A DNA stretch of 64,000 nt from CF-46 sp042408445 (lineage in GTDB: Bacteria > Chloroflexota > Limnocylindria > Limnocylindrales > CSP1-4): assembly GCA_042408445.1 (NCBI GenBank), contig JBHORC010000037.1, forward strand, positions 62,001 to 126,000, read 5' to 3'. Shown one piece after another: positions 46,679 through 54,662 of the stretch (positions within the stretch are counted from its first letter, which is position 1; every line of letters starts with the position of its first letter). The notes beneath the pieces were generated by a model. The model had not been told where the DNA came from. It ran no database searches and saw only the letters and a list, made by a program, of their open reading frames with translations. The position numbers were made by a program, and so were the translations under genes.

Positions 46679-49099
46679 GTGCCCGACTTCCGTCTCGTCG
46701 CGCCCTTCGAGGCCACCGGCGACCAGCCCGCAGCGATCGACCGCCTCGTCGATGGGCTGGGCCGCGGGCTCCGTCACCAGACCCTCCTCGGGGCCACCGG
46801 GACGGGCAAGACCTACACGATCGCGAAGACGATCGAGGCACACAAGAAGCCGACGCTCGTCCTCGCGCACAACAAGACGCTCGCCGCCCAGCTGTACTCC
46901 GAGTTCCGGGAGTTCTTCCCGGACAACGCCGTCGAGTACTTCGTCAGCTACTTCGACTACTACCAGCCCGAGGCGTACCTGCCCCGGAGCGACACCTACA
47001 TCGAGAAGGACTCGTCCCGGAACGACGAGATCGACCGGCTCCGACACGCGGCGACCCACGCCCTGTTCGAGCGACGCGACGTGATCATCGTCGCCTCCGT
47101 GTCCTGCATCTACGGCCTCGGTGCCCCGGTCGACTACGGGGCGACCGTCGTCCGGATTCGGCAGGGCGGTTCGTACCGTCGCGACACCGTGCTCCGCCAG
47201 CTCGTCGACCTGCAGTACCAGCGCAACGACCAGGCGCTGAGCCGGGCCCGGTTCCGCGTCCGTGGCGACACGCTGGAGTTCCAGCCGGCATCGGAGGAGA
47301 CGCTGATCCGGGTCGAGTTCTTCGGCGACGAGGTCGAGCGGATCACGGAGGTGGACCCCCTGACCGGCGAGCTGCTCGCGGAGCGGCGCGAGGTCAACGT
47401 CTACCCGGCGAGCCACTACGTGACGCCGGCGGACAAGCTGAAGCTCGCGATCGTCGACATCGAGGCCGAGATGGAGGAGCGGGTCGGCCAGATGGAGGCA
47501 GAGGGCCGCATCCTGGAGGCGGCTCGGCTGCGGCAGCGGACGACGTTCGACCTCGAGATGATGCGGGAGCTGGGCTTCTGCACCGGCATCGAGAACTACT
47601 CGCGCCACCTATCGCGCCGCGAGCCGGGCTCGCGGCCGTGGACGCTGCTCGACTACTTCCCGCCGGACTGGCTGCTCGTCGTCGACGAGTCGCACATGAC
47701 GATCCCGCAGGTCGTCGGCATGTACAAGAACGACCGGACCCGCAAGGAGATCCTCGTCGACTTCGGGTTCCGCCTGCCGTCGGCCCTGGACAACCGGCCG
47801 CTGACGTTCGAGGAGTTCGAGGGCCACCTGAACCAGGTCGTCCACATGTCGGCGACGCCCGGTCCGTACGAGCTGCAGCGGAGCGAGCGGGTCATCGAGC
47901 AGCTGATCCGGCCGACCGGGATCGTGGACCCGGAGATCGATGTCCGCCCGACGGACGGCCAGATCGACGACCTCCTCGAGGAGATCCGCCAGCGCGTGGA
48001 GCGCGGCGAGCGGGCGCTCGTGACGACGCTGACGAAGAAGATGGCCGAGGACCTCGCCGACTACCTGCGCGAGCTCGGCGTGAAGGTCCAGTACCTCCAC
48101 AGCGAGGTCGACACGCTCGAACGCGTCGCGATCCTCCGCGACCTGCGGCTCGGCGTCCACGACGTGCTCGTCGGCATCAACCTGCTCCGCGAGGGGATCG
48201 ACCTGCCCGAGGTGACGCTCGTGGCGATCCTCGATGCGGACAAGGAAGGGTTCCTGCGGAGCTCGTGGTCGCTGATCCAGATGATCGGCCGGGCGGCGCG
48301 GAACACCGGTGGCCGGGTCGTCATGTACGCGGACAAGGTGACCGAGTCGATGGCAGCCGCGATCGACGAGACGAACCGACGGCGCGGGATCCAGGCGGCG
48401 TACAACACGGAGCACGGGATCGAGCCGACGACGATCGTCAAGGAGATCCACGACCTCAACGAGCGACTGCGGACGGTCGCCCAGTCGACGGTCGTGTACA
48501 CGTCGGAGCGGGAGGACCTCGCCGGTCGCGCGCTCACGATGGACAACACGGCGGCGATCGAGAAGCTCGTCGCGCGGATGGAGACGGAGATGCGGGCGGC
48601 GGCCCGGGAGCTGGACTTCGAGCGCGCGGCCGCCCTCCGCGACGAGATCCAGGCGATCCGTCTGCGGGTGCTGGAGCAGGACGCCTCGATCATCGTGGGG
48701 CGGGCCGCCGAGCGCGCGGCGTCGTCACGGGGAACCGGGCTCATCGGCGCCGCGGACCGGAAGCGGACGGCTCGGGCAGGGGAGGCGCTGGCCGACGCGC
48801 CCGCCTTCGAGGTCACGAGCGTCACGGTCCTGCCGGCCGAGGACGAGCCGGCAGACACGCTGGACGAGCATCCGTTCGGCGACGAGCTCGACGGTCACGG
48901 GCACGGCGGCGACGGGGCCGACGGCGCGGATGGAGCGACCGACCTGAACACGGCGAGCGACTGGCTGCCGGGCATCCGCGACGAGCACGACGATCTCGGG
49001 AAGACCGCGGCGTGGCGCGACCGGCCGGCCTGGGATCGGTCCGTGACGCCGAACATCCGCCGGCGGACAGGGACGCGACCGGGCCGGCGCCGCAGGTAG
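46679..49099 (+). CDS. uvrB: Excinuclease ABC subunit B
   Basis: 806 aa from GTG 46679. It has the damage-loading helicase features: Walker A LLGATGTGKTYTIAK, the beta-hairpin YFDYYQPEAYLPRSDTYIEKD, DESH box VVDESHMTIPQV, DKEGFLRS and QMIGRAARN, and a UVR domain (IEKLVARMETEMRAAARELDFERAAALRDEI) that contacts UvrC. The last 110 residues after the UVR motif are acidic and Gly/Asp-rich (HGHGGDGADGADGATD) and are not part of the family, which is normally about 670 aa. UvrB verifies the lesion handed over by UvrA in the cytosol. SOS control is shown by the LexA box. Confidence 0.98.
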   Translation: MPDFRLVAPFEATGDQPAAIDRLVDGLGRGLRHQTLLGATGTGKTYTIAKTIEAHKKPTLVLAHNKTLAAQLYSEFREFFPDNAVEYFVSYFDYYQPEAYLPRSDTYIEKDSSRNDEIDRLRHAATHALFERRDVIIVASVSCIYGLGAPVDYGATVVRIRQGGSYRRDTVLRQLVDLQYQRNDQALSRARFRVRGDTLEFQPASEETLIRVEFFGDEVERITEVDPLTGELLAERREVNVYPASHYVTPADKLKLAIVDIEAEMEERVGQMEAEGRILEAARLRQRTTFDLEMMRELGFCTGIENYSRHLSRREPGSRPWTLLDYFPPDWLLVVDESHMTIPQVVGMYKNDRTRKEILVDFGFRLPSALDNRPLTFEEFEGHLNQVVHMSATPGPYELQRSERVIEQLIRPTGIVDPEIDVRPTDGQIDDLLEEIRQRVERGERALVTTLTKKMAEDLADYLRELGVKVQYLHSEVDTLERVAILRDLRLGVHDVLVGINLLREGIDLPEVTLVAILDADKEGFLRSSWSLIQMIGRAARNTGGRVVMYADKVTESMAAAIDETNRRRGIQAAYNTEHGIEPTTIVKEIHDLNERLRTVAQSTVVYTSEREDLAGRALTMDNTAAIEKLVARMETEMRAAARELDFERAAALRDEIQAIRLRVLEQDASIIVGRAAERAASSRGTGLIGAADRKRTARAGEALADAPAFEVTSVTVLPAEDEPADTLDEHPFGDELDGHGHGGDGADGADGATDLNTASDWLPGIRDEHDDLGKTAAWRDRPAWDRSVTPNIRRRTGTRPGRRRR

Positions 49100-49251
49100 C
49101 GGAGCGCGAGTCGACCTCAGGACGCTCCGTCCTCACCCGCCCGACGCCGCCGCCCGGGTAGTACGAAGGTCCTACCGCTTGTCATACACTTTTGGTGGAC
49201 CGTGCCGCGGTCCGCGGGTCGCCGCGACGCGACCTCGGCTGAAGTGGCGCC

Positions 49252-49572
49252 ATGATCCTCGCGGTGCTGGTCGTGACAGCAGCCCAGCTGCTGGACCTCG
49301 GGACGTTCGTCCGGATGGTCATGCTCAACGGACCGCTGGCGGAAGCCAATCCGCTCGTCCGCCAAGTGCTGTCGACGTTCGGTGTGCCGTATGTCGCCGT
49401 TCTGAAGATCGTGGCGCTGAGCCTCGTCGTCGCGATCATCGCGGTCCTCGCGAGCCGCGCCGATCGGCCGCGGAACACCCGACTCGCCGGCGCGGTGGCC
49501 GCGACATCGATCGTCGCGGGGATCATCGGCGGCTGGACGAACGCGATCTCGATCGTCGGCTCGATCCACTGA
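49252..49572 (+). CDS. Small membrane protein (DUF5658-like)
   Basis: 106 aa. Three hydrophobic helices: ILAVLVVTAAQLLDLGTFV, YVAVLKIVALSLVVAIIAVL, VAATSIVAGIIGGWTNAI. The segment LLDLGTFVRMVMLNGPLAEANPLVR has the D-L-x-T/F...EANPL pattern of DUF5658-type proteins; function unknown. TACACT lies about 60 bp upstream as a candidate -10. Confidence 0.7.
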   Translation: MILAVLVVTAAQLLDLGTFVRMVMLNGPLAEANPLVRQVLSTFGVPYVAVLKIVALSLVVAIIAVLASRADRPRNTRLAGAVAATSIVAGIIGGWTNAISIVGSIH

Positions 49573-49874
49573 CGCGTCGCGCGTACGGGCTCTCCGGCGC
49601 TCGGGCCGCCACTGCTCGCTGGTGCACTGGACGTGCGAATCGAACGAGACGTCGACGGATTTCGACCCCCGAAGGACGTCGCTTGATCGTTTCGTGCATG
49701 CGATGCACCGTCCGTTGCAGTCCCGTCGATCTCGGCCGTTGCTTCCGGCGATCTGGTGCGCCCGGCGCACAGGATCGAGCTCAGGGCACCAATCGGATGG
49801 CTACTTCGCACGTCTGACGCACCAACCGCCCGCGGGTGGGTGCCGGGCGACGGCTCGGCTCGGCTCGGGGGTTA

Positions 49875-49886
49875 GAACACGTGTAC
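49875..49886. promoter_or_regulatory. LexA (SOS) box of uvrA, one mismatch
   Basis: GAACACGTGTAC, GAAC-N4-GTTC with one mismatch. It begins 30 bp before the TAGACT -10, exactly the geometry of the uvrB box, which supports it as a true operator. Confidence 0.7.
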
Positions 49887-49904
49887 GGTTTCGGTGCCGT
49901 CCGG

Positions 49905-49910
49905 TAGACT
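49905..49910 (+). promoter_or_regulatory. -10 element for uvrA
   Basis: TAGACT, 9 nt before ATG 49920; leader of about 0-3 nt. Confidence 0.6.
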
Positions 49911-49919
49911 TGGACGGTC

Positions 49920-52900
49920 ATGCCCCAGGATCAGCTCGTCGTCCGCGGTGCCCGAGAACACAACCTGAAGGACGTCACCGTCGCGTTCCCACGGGACCGG
50001 CTGGTCGTCATCACCGGGCTGTCGGGCAGTGGCAAGAGCAGCCTCGCGTTCGACACGATTTACGCCGAGGGCCAGCGGCGCTACGTCGAGAGCCTCAGCG
50101 CGTACGCCCGGCAGTTCCTCGGCCAGATGGAGAAGCCGGACGTCGACCAGATCGACGGCCTGAGCCCCGCGATCTCGATCGACCAGAAGGGCGCGTCGCG
50201 GAACCCGCGGTCCACCGTCGGGACGGTCACCGAGATCTACGACTATCTCCGGCTCCTCTTCGCGCGCGCGGGCCATCCGCACTGTCCCAACGGCCATCCG
50301 ATCGAGCGCCAGAGCGTCCAGCAGATCGTCGATCAGGTGCTGTCGCTGCCCGAAGGCACGCGGCTGCTGGTCCTGGCTCCGCTGATCAAGGACCGCAAGA
50401 CCGAGGGGGATCGCGTCTTCGACGGCGCTCGGCGGCAGGGCTTCGTCCGTGTCCGCGTCGACGGGGAGATGTACGACCTCACGGACGCGCCGACCCTCGA
50501 CAAGTACAAGCGCCACAGCATCGAGGTCGTCGTCGACCGGTACATCGTCCGTCACGCCGACCTGGCCGAAGGCGGGACCCGCGGACCGGACGGCCGGCCG
50601 ATCGATCCGGACACCGGCGCCGCGATGCCGGACCCGGACGTGTCGCGACTCGCCGACTCGGTCGAGACAGCCCTGCGTCTCGGCGAGGGCGTCGTCCTGA
50701 TCGCGCCCGCACCGCGCGACAACGAGCCACCGGACTTCGAGGAGCGACGCTACAGCGAGCGGTTCACCTGCCCGTATGACGGGTTCACCATGGACGAGCT
50801 CGAGCCGCGCAACTTCTCGTTCAACTCGCCGCACGGCGCGTGTCCTGCCTGCACCGGCCTCGGGACCCGGCTCGAGATCGACGCGGACCTCGTCATCCCG
50901 GACAAGGCGAAGAGCCTCGCCCAGGGGGCCCTCGTGCCGTGGGCAAAGATGCCCAACGACGCATCGTGGCGGCTGAAGATCCTCGAGGCGATCTGCTCGT
51001 CGCACGGGTGGGACTTCAAGAAGCCCGTCAGGGATCTTCCCCCGGAGGCGATCCAGTACCTGCTCTACGCCCAGAAGGACGAGAAGGTCCTCGTCCGGTA
51101 CCGCCACGAGCGCGGCGAGAACACGTACAAGGCGACGTTCGAGGGGATCATCACGAACCTCGAGCGGCGTTACCGCGAGACGGACTCGGACTACATCAAG
51201 ACCGAGCTCGAGAAGTACATGGTCACGCGGCCATGCCCGACGTGCCACGGCAAGCGCCTGAAGCCCGAGGTCCTCGCGGTCACGGTCGACGAGCGGAGCA
51301 TCTCGGACGTCGCGACCCTCTCGATCACCGAGGCGCTGGACTGGGTCGCCCGCCTGCCGCGGATCCTCACGGAGCGCGAGCGGACGATCGCCTACCAGGT
51401 GCTCAAGGAGATCAGCGCGCGGCTCGGGTTCCTCGTCGACGTGGGTCTGGATTACCTGTCGCTGGACCGGGCGTCGATCACGCTGTCCGGCGGCGAGGCG
51501 CAGCGGATCCGGCTCGCGACCCAGATCGGGACGACGCTCATGGGCGTCCTCTACATCCTCGACGAGCCGTCGATCGGGCTGCACCAGCGGGACAACGCGA
51601 AGCTCATCGCGACGCTGACGCGGCTCCGGGACCTGGGCAACACCGTGCTCGTCGTCGAGCACGACGAGGAAACGATCCGGACCGCGGACTGGGTCGTCGA
51701 CATCGGGCCCGGGGCAGGGGAGCTCGGCGGCGAGATCATCGCCAACGGGACCCTGGAGGATCTGCTCGCCGAGCCGCGGTCGATCACGGGCGCCTACCTG
51801 CGCGGCGAGCGGGTCGTGCCGGTGCCTGCGAAGCGGCGCAAGGGCAGCCTGAAGAAGCTCGTCGTGAAGGGCGCGCGGGAGCACAACCTCCAGGCGGTCG
51901 ACTTCACCGTCCCGCTCGGGACGTTCACCGCGGTGACCGGCGTGTCAGGGAGCGGCAAGTCAACGCTCGTGACGGACGTGCTCTATCGGGCGCTCGCCCG
52001 CGAGCTCAACGGCTCCCGCGAGCCCGTCGGCGCGCACGATGCGCTGAAGGGCGTCGAGCACATCGACAAGATCATCGAGATCGACCAGAGCCCGATCGGC
52101 CGGACCCCGCGCTCGAACCCGGCGACGTACACCGGCCTGTTCGGGCCCATTCGCGAGCTCTTTGCCGGCGTCCCCGAGGCGCGCGTCCGCGGCTACCAGC
52201 CGGGCCGCTTCAGCTTCAACGTGAAGGGTGGCCGCTGCGAGAACTGCAAGGGCGACGGGATCCTGAAGATCGAGATGCAGTTCCTGCCGGACGTCTACGT
52301 GACGTGCGAGGTCTGCAAGGGCAAGCGCTACAACCGCGAAGCGCTGGAGATCCACTTCAAGGGCAAGTCCATCGCGGACGTTCTGGAGATGACGATCGCC
52401 GAGGCGAACGACTTCTTCTCCGCGGTGCCCAACGTCAAGGCGAAGCTCCAGACGCTGAACGATGTCGGGCTCGGGTATGTGCACCTCGGACAGCCGGCGA
52501 CGACGCTATCGGGCGGGGAGGCGCAGCGGGTCAAGCTGGCGACCGAGCTGTCGCGACGGGCGACCGGCCGAACGCTGTACCTGCTCGACGAGCCGACGAC
52601 GGGCCTCCACTTCGCCGATGTGGAGAAGCTTCTCGAGGTGCTCCATCGCCTGGTCGACGGCGGCAACACGGTGCTCGTGATCGAGCACAACCTCGACGTC
52701 ATCAAGACGGCCGACTGGGTGGTGGATCTCGGGCCGGAGGGCGGCTCGCGGGGCGGCCGGATCGTTGCCGAGGGGACGCCGGAGAAGGTCGCCGCGACCG
52801 AGGGTTCCGCGACTGGCGAATACCTTGCGCGGGTGCTCCGCGGCGAGCCGCTCGTGCCGCTGTCGCACGTGACGTTCGCCGAGGAGGCTGGACGCGGCAA

Positions 52901-53000
52901 CGGGCGGGGCGGCGGCAACGGCAACGGTTCGAACGGTCACGCGCCAGTGGTGTCGATCACGCCCAGCCGGAAGCGGGCAGCGGCCGCCGGCACTCGCTAG
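49920..53000 (+). CDS. uvrA: Excinuclease ABC subunit A
   Basis: 1026 aa. DNA-damage sensor with two ABC cassettes: Walker A TGLSGSGKSSLAF and TGVSGSGKSTLV, signatures ITLSGGEAQRIRLA and TTLSGGEAQRVKLA, Walker B LDEPSIGLHQ and LDEPTTGLHF. The C-terminal zinc finger is intact (GGRCENCKGDG...VTCEVCKGKRYN). The first zinc module is altered: CPYD replaces CxxC before the intact CPAC, and CPNG replaces CPxC near residue 125. The last 45 residues are Gly/Asn-rich (GNGRGGGNGNGSNG), outside the family. SOS regulation is inferred from the box at 49875. Confidence 0.98.
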   Translation: MPQDQLVVRGAREHNLKDVTVAFPRDRLVVITGLSGSGKSSLAFDTIYAEGQRRYVESLSAYARQFLGQMEKPDVDQIDGLSPAISIDQKGASRNPRSTVGTVTEIYDYLRLLFARAGHPHCPNGHPIERQSVQQIVDQVLSLPEGTRLLVLAPLIKDRKTEGDRVFDGARRQGFVRVRVDGEMYDLTDAPTLDKYKRHSIEVVVDRYIVRHADLAEGGTRGPDGRPIDPDTGAAMPDPDVSRLADSVETALRLGEGVVLIAPAPRDNEPPDFEERRYSERFTCPYDGFTMDELEPRNFSFNSPHGACPACTGLGTRLEIDADLVIPDKAKSLAQGALVPWAKMPNDASWRLKILEAICSSHGWDFKKPVRDLPPEAIQYLLYAQKDEKVLVRYRHERGENTYKATFEGIITNLERRYRETDSDYIKTELEKYMVTRPCPTCHGKRLKPEVLAVTVDERSISDVATLSITEALDWVARLPRILTERERTIAYQVLKEISARLGFLVDVGLDYLSLDRASITLSGGEAQRIRLATQIGTTLMGVLYILDEPSIGLHQRDNAKLIATLTRLRDLGNTVLVVEHDEETIRTADWVVDIGPGAGELGGEIIANGTLEDLLAEPRSITGAYLRGERVVPVPAKRRKGSLKKLVVKGAREHNLQAVDFTVPLGTFTAVTGVSGSGKSTLVTDVLYRALARELNGSREPVGAHDALKGVEHIDKIIEIDQSPIGRTPRSNPATYTGLFGPIRELFAGVPEARVRGYQPGRFSFNVKGGRCENCKGDGILKIEMQFLPDVYVTCEVCKGKRYNREALEIHFKGKSIADVLEMTIAEANDFFSAVPNVKAKLQTLNDVGLGYVHLGQPATTLSGGEAQRVKLATELSRRATGRTLYLLDEPTTGLHFADVEKLLEVLHRLVDGGNTVLVIEHNLDVIKTADWVVDLGPEGGSRGGRIVAEGTPEKVAATEGSATGEYLARVLRGEPLVPLSHVTFAEEAGRGNGRGGGNGNGSNGHAPVVSITPSRKRAAAAGTR

Positions 53001-53215
53001 GTCCTGGCTACTCGCGGGTCTGCTCGCCCCCGCCCCGCCGCGCCGCCCCCTTGTTGCGTGGCACGTGCGAATGCGACGCGGCGATGCGCCGGAGCCGTCG
53101 GCGCGGTGCGGCGTGCGCACCCGTTCGACGCCTCGCGGGCGATTACCGCCGCATCCGTGCACGGGCCGCACCGGATCGGGGAGCCAGGACGCGGGCGGCG
53201 CTCCGTTCGAACATC

Positions 53216-53225
53216 TGGTGCACCA
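53216..53225. repeat. TGGTGCACCA palindrome
   Basis: A perfect 10-bp palindrome, 69 bp upstream of the -10 of the next gene; the best-formed member of the GGTGC/GCACC family. Confidence 0.45.
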
Positions 53226-53293
53226 CCGGCCGGGGTCGAGCTCTGGAGTGGCGTCGCTGGGGTGCAGCGAACCCGCCACGAAGAGGCCGGCGC

Positions 53294-53299
53294 TACGAT
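53294..53299 (+). promoter_or_regulatory. -10 element for the DUF6941-like gene
   Basis: TACGAT, 7 nt before ATG 53307; this favours that ATG over the one at 53298, which lies inside the hexamer. Confidence 0.5.
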
Positions 53300-53306
53300 G
53301 CCGTCG

Positions 53307-53711
53307 ATGCCTGACATCGACTTTGCGTTCCTTGCCGACGCCGCCGAGACGCAGCCCGGCCAGAAGTTCCACGTCCTCGGCGGCGGCGTGTCGCGGATCG
53401 GCGGCCGGACGTTTCCGCTCCTCCACCCGCATCTGGCCCTGGTCCTCGGCCTGCTCGTCTCCGCGCCGGAGGTCGACCGCGAGCACGAGATCCGCTTCGT
53501 CCTTTTGGACCCCGATGGCGGCGAGGTCGCCGACGCGACCGGCAATCTCGTCGCCCGCGGCCATACGGACGCGCGGGACGCGGTCCTCACGTTCTCGATC
53601 GACCTCTGGAACCTGACCTTCCCGAAGCCCGGCGACTACTCGTTCCGGATCCTCGTCAACGGCTCCGAGCGGAAGCGCCTGCCGCTGCTGATCACCGCGC
53701 CGGATGCCTGA
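53307..53711 (+). CDS. DUF6941-like protein
   Basis: 134 aa from ATG 53307. MPDIDFAFLADAAETQPGQKFHVLGGGVSRI, then HPHLALVLGLLVSAPEVDREHEIRFVLLDPDG and KPGDYSFRILVNGSERKRLPLLI give a small beta-rich fold, as in DUF6941 proteins of Chloroflexota and Actinobacteria. Function unknown. The next ATG overlaps its end by 8 bp. Confidence 0.8.
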   Translation: MPDIDFAFLADAAETQPGQKFHVLGGGVSRIGGRTFPLLHPHLALVLGLLVSAPEVDREHEIRFVLLDPDGGEVADATGNLVARGHTDARDAVLTFSIDLWNLTFPKPGDYSFRILVNGSERKRLPLLITAPDA

Positions 53712-54063
53712 CGATCGCCCGGCGGCCCTGCGTCACGCGACGCCGCGCGGCGCCCACGGCCCCCTTCGTCACGAGCTGCCCGCCGTCGATGAGGCGGCGC
53801 TCACCGCGGCGCGTCACGTCGACCGACTCGTCTCGGCCGCCCGCGAGCGCGGCGCGGACCGCTGGGTCGCCTACCTCGAGCCGATGGCCGATCGCCTCCG
53901 CGATGACGAGCCGCGCGGCATCCGGCAGGTGGCGATGCGTGCCCGCGCGGCGTTCGGCCCGAAGGACTCGATCCGCGATGCGCTGCCCGGCGAGCTGACC
54001 GAGCCGTTCCTCGACTCGATCGACCGGCTGCTCAAACAGCTGAACCGGCGCGACCTGGGGTAG
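53704..54063 (+). CDS. Conserved hypothetical protein
   Basis: 119 aa, overlapping the preceding gene by 8 bp and so likely cotranscribed. Polar and helical: RHVDRLVSAARERGADRWVAYLEPMADRL, RAAFGPKDSIRDALP, FLDSIDRLLKQLNRRDLG. No known domain. It converges with the acetyltransferase, 3 bp apart. Confidence 0.7.
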   Translation: MPDDRPAALRHATPRGAHGPLRHELPAVDEAALTAARHVDRLVSAARERGADRWVAYLEPMADRLRDDEPRGIRQVAMRARAAFGPKDSIRDALPGELTEPFLDSIDRLLKQLNRRDLG

Positions 54064-54066
54064 GCG

Positions 54067-54654
54067 TCACCTCCCCGGGGAGTCCGCGGCGCCCGCCGCG
54101 CCCCATTCCTCGCGCAGGATCGCCATCCGATGGATGTCGCGGTACGCGCCCTCGCGGAAGATCGCGTGCCGCAGGACACCCTCCTCCACGAACCCGACCC
54201 GCTCGTACACCCGGCGCGCGCCCGAGTTGAAGTCGTAGACATCGAGCCAGACCCGCTCGAGGCGAAGCTGGCCGAATGCCCATTCGAGCAGCGCCCGGAG
54301 CATGTCCGTCCCGAGCCCGCGGCCACGATCCGCGGCACTCCCGATCGAGATCCCGAGCCCGGCGTTCCCGTTGTTCAAGTCGAGGTCGAACAGCCCGATT
54401 GTCCCGATCGGCCGGTCGTCCTCCAGCAGGCAGGCGACGAAGTGGTAGCCGCTCTTGCCCTGGTCCGCGACGGCTCGCTCGAACCACTGCTCCTCCATCG
54501 GGATCGACATCGGCGCGCGGAGGCCGAGCGTCCGTGACGTCGCGTAGTCGTTGAACCACGCAACGAACAGGGGGACGTCGGACCGCTCCGCCGGGCGGAG
54601 GTAGACCGAGCCGTGGGCGATCATCGGTTCGGTGCCGTCGCGACGTCTGGGCAT
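54067..54654 (-). CDS. GNAT-family N-acetyltransferase (RimJ/RimL-like)
   Basis: 195 aa from ATG 54654, chosen because TAGACT lies 5 nt upstream; a Met at 54624 is the alternative. VYLRPAERSDVPLFVAWFND is the usual start; ADRGRGLGTDMLRALLEWAF holds the acetyl-CoA loop (R-G-x-G-L-G), and LERVWLDVYDFNSGARRVYERVGFVEEG is the C-terminal GNAT block. Probable amino-acid or protein N-terminal acetylation. The promoter lies at the 3' end of the helicase gene. Confidence 0.9.
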   Translation of the reverse strand: MPRRRDGTEPMIAHGSVYLRPAERSDVPLFVAWFNDYATSRTLGLRAPMSIPMEEQWFERAVADQGKSGYHFVACLLEDDRPIGTIGLFDLDLNNGNAGLGISIGSAADRGRGLGTDMLRALLEWAFGQLRLERVWLDVYDFNSGARRVYERVGFVEEGVLRHAIFREGAYRDIHRMAILREEWGAAGAADSPGR

Positions 54655-54662
54655 GCCGCAGT

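Larger units (their letters stand above)
49573..49919. other. Regulatory gap upstream of uvrA
   Basis: No gene is seen. TGGTGC or its complement occurs four times: 49620-49625, 49754-49759, 49787-49792 and 49819-49824, where roughly one would be expected per 1.5 kb. GTGCGC/GCGCAC forms a hairpin at 49756-49770. The SOS box and -10 of uvrA lie at the right end. A CGGCT repeat fills 49850-49867. Confidence 0.6.
53001..53306. other. Gap between uvrA and the DUF6941-like gene
   Basis: No gene is supported. GGTGCG (53105-53110) and CGCACC (53116-53121) form an inverted repeat with a 5-nt spacer, and a perfect TGGTGCACCA palindrome lies at 53216-53225. TACGAT at 53294 is the probable -10 of the next gene. 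Confidence 0.55.

Noticed and set aside
53209..53220. GAACATCTGGTG as a third LexA box
   Set aside because: Two mismatches in the right half and 85 bp from the -10, unlike the 30-bp geometry of the other two.
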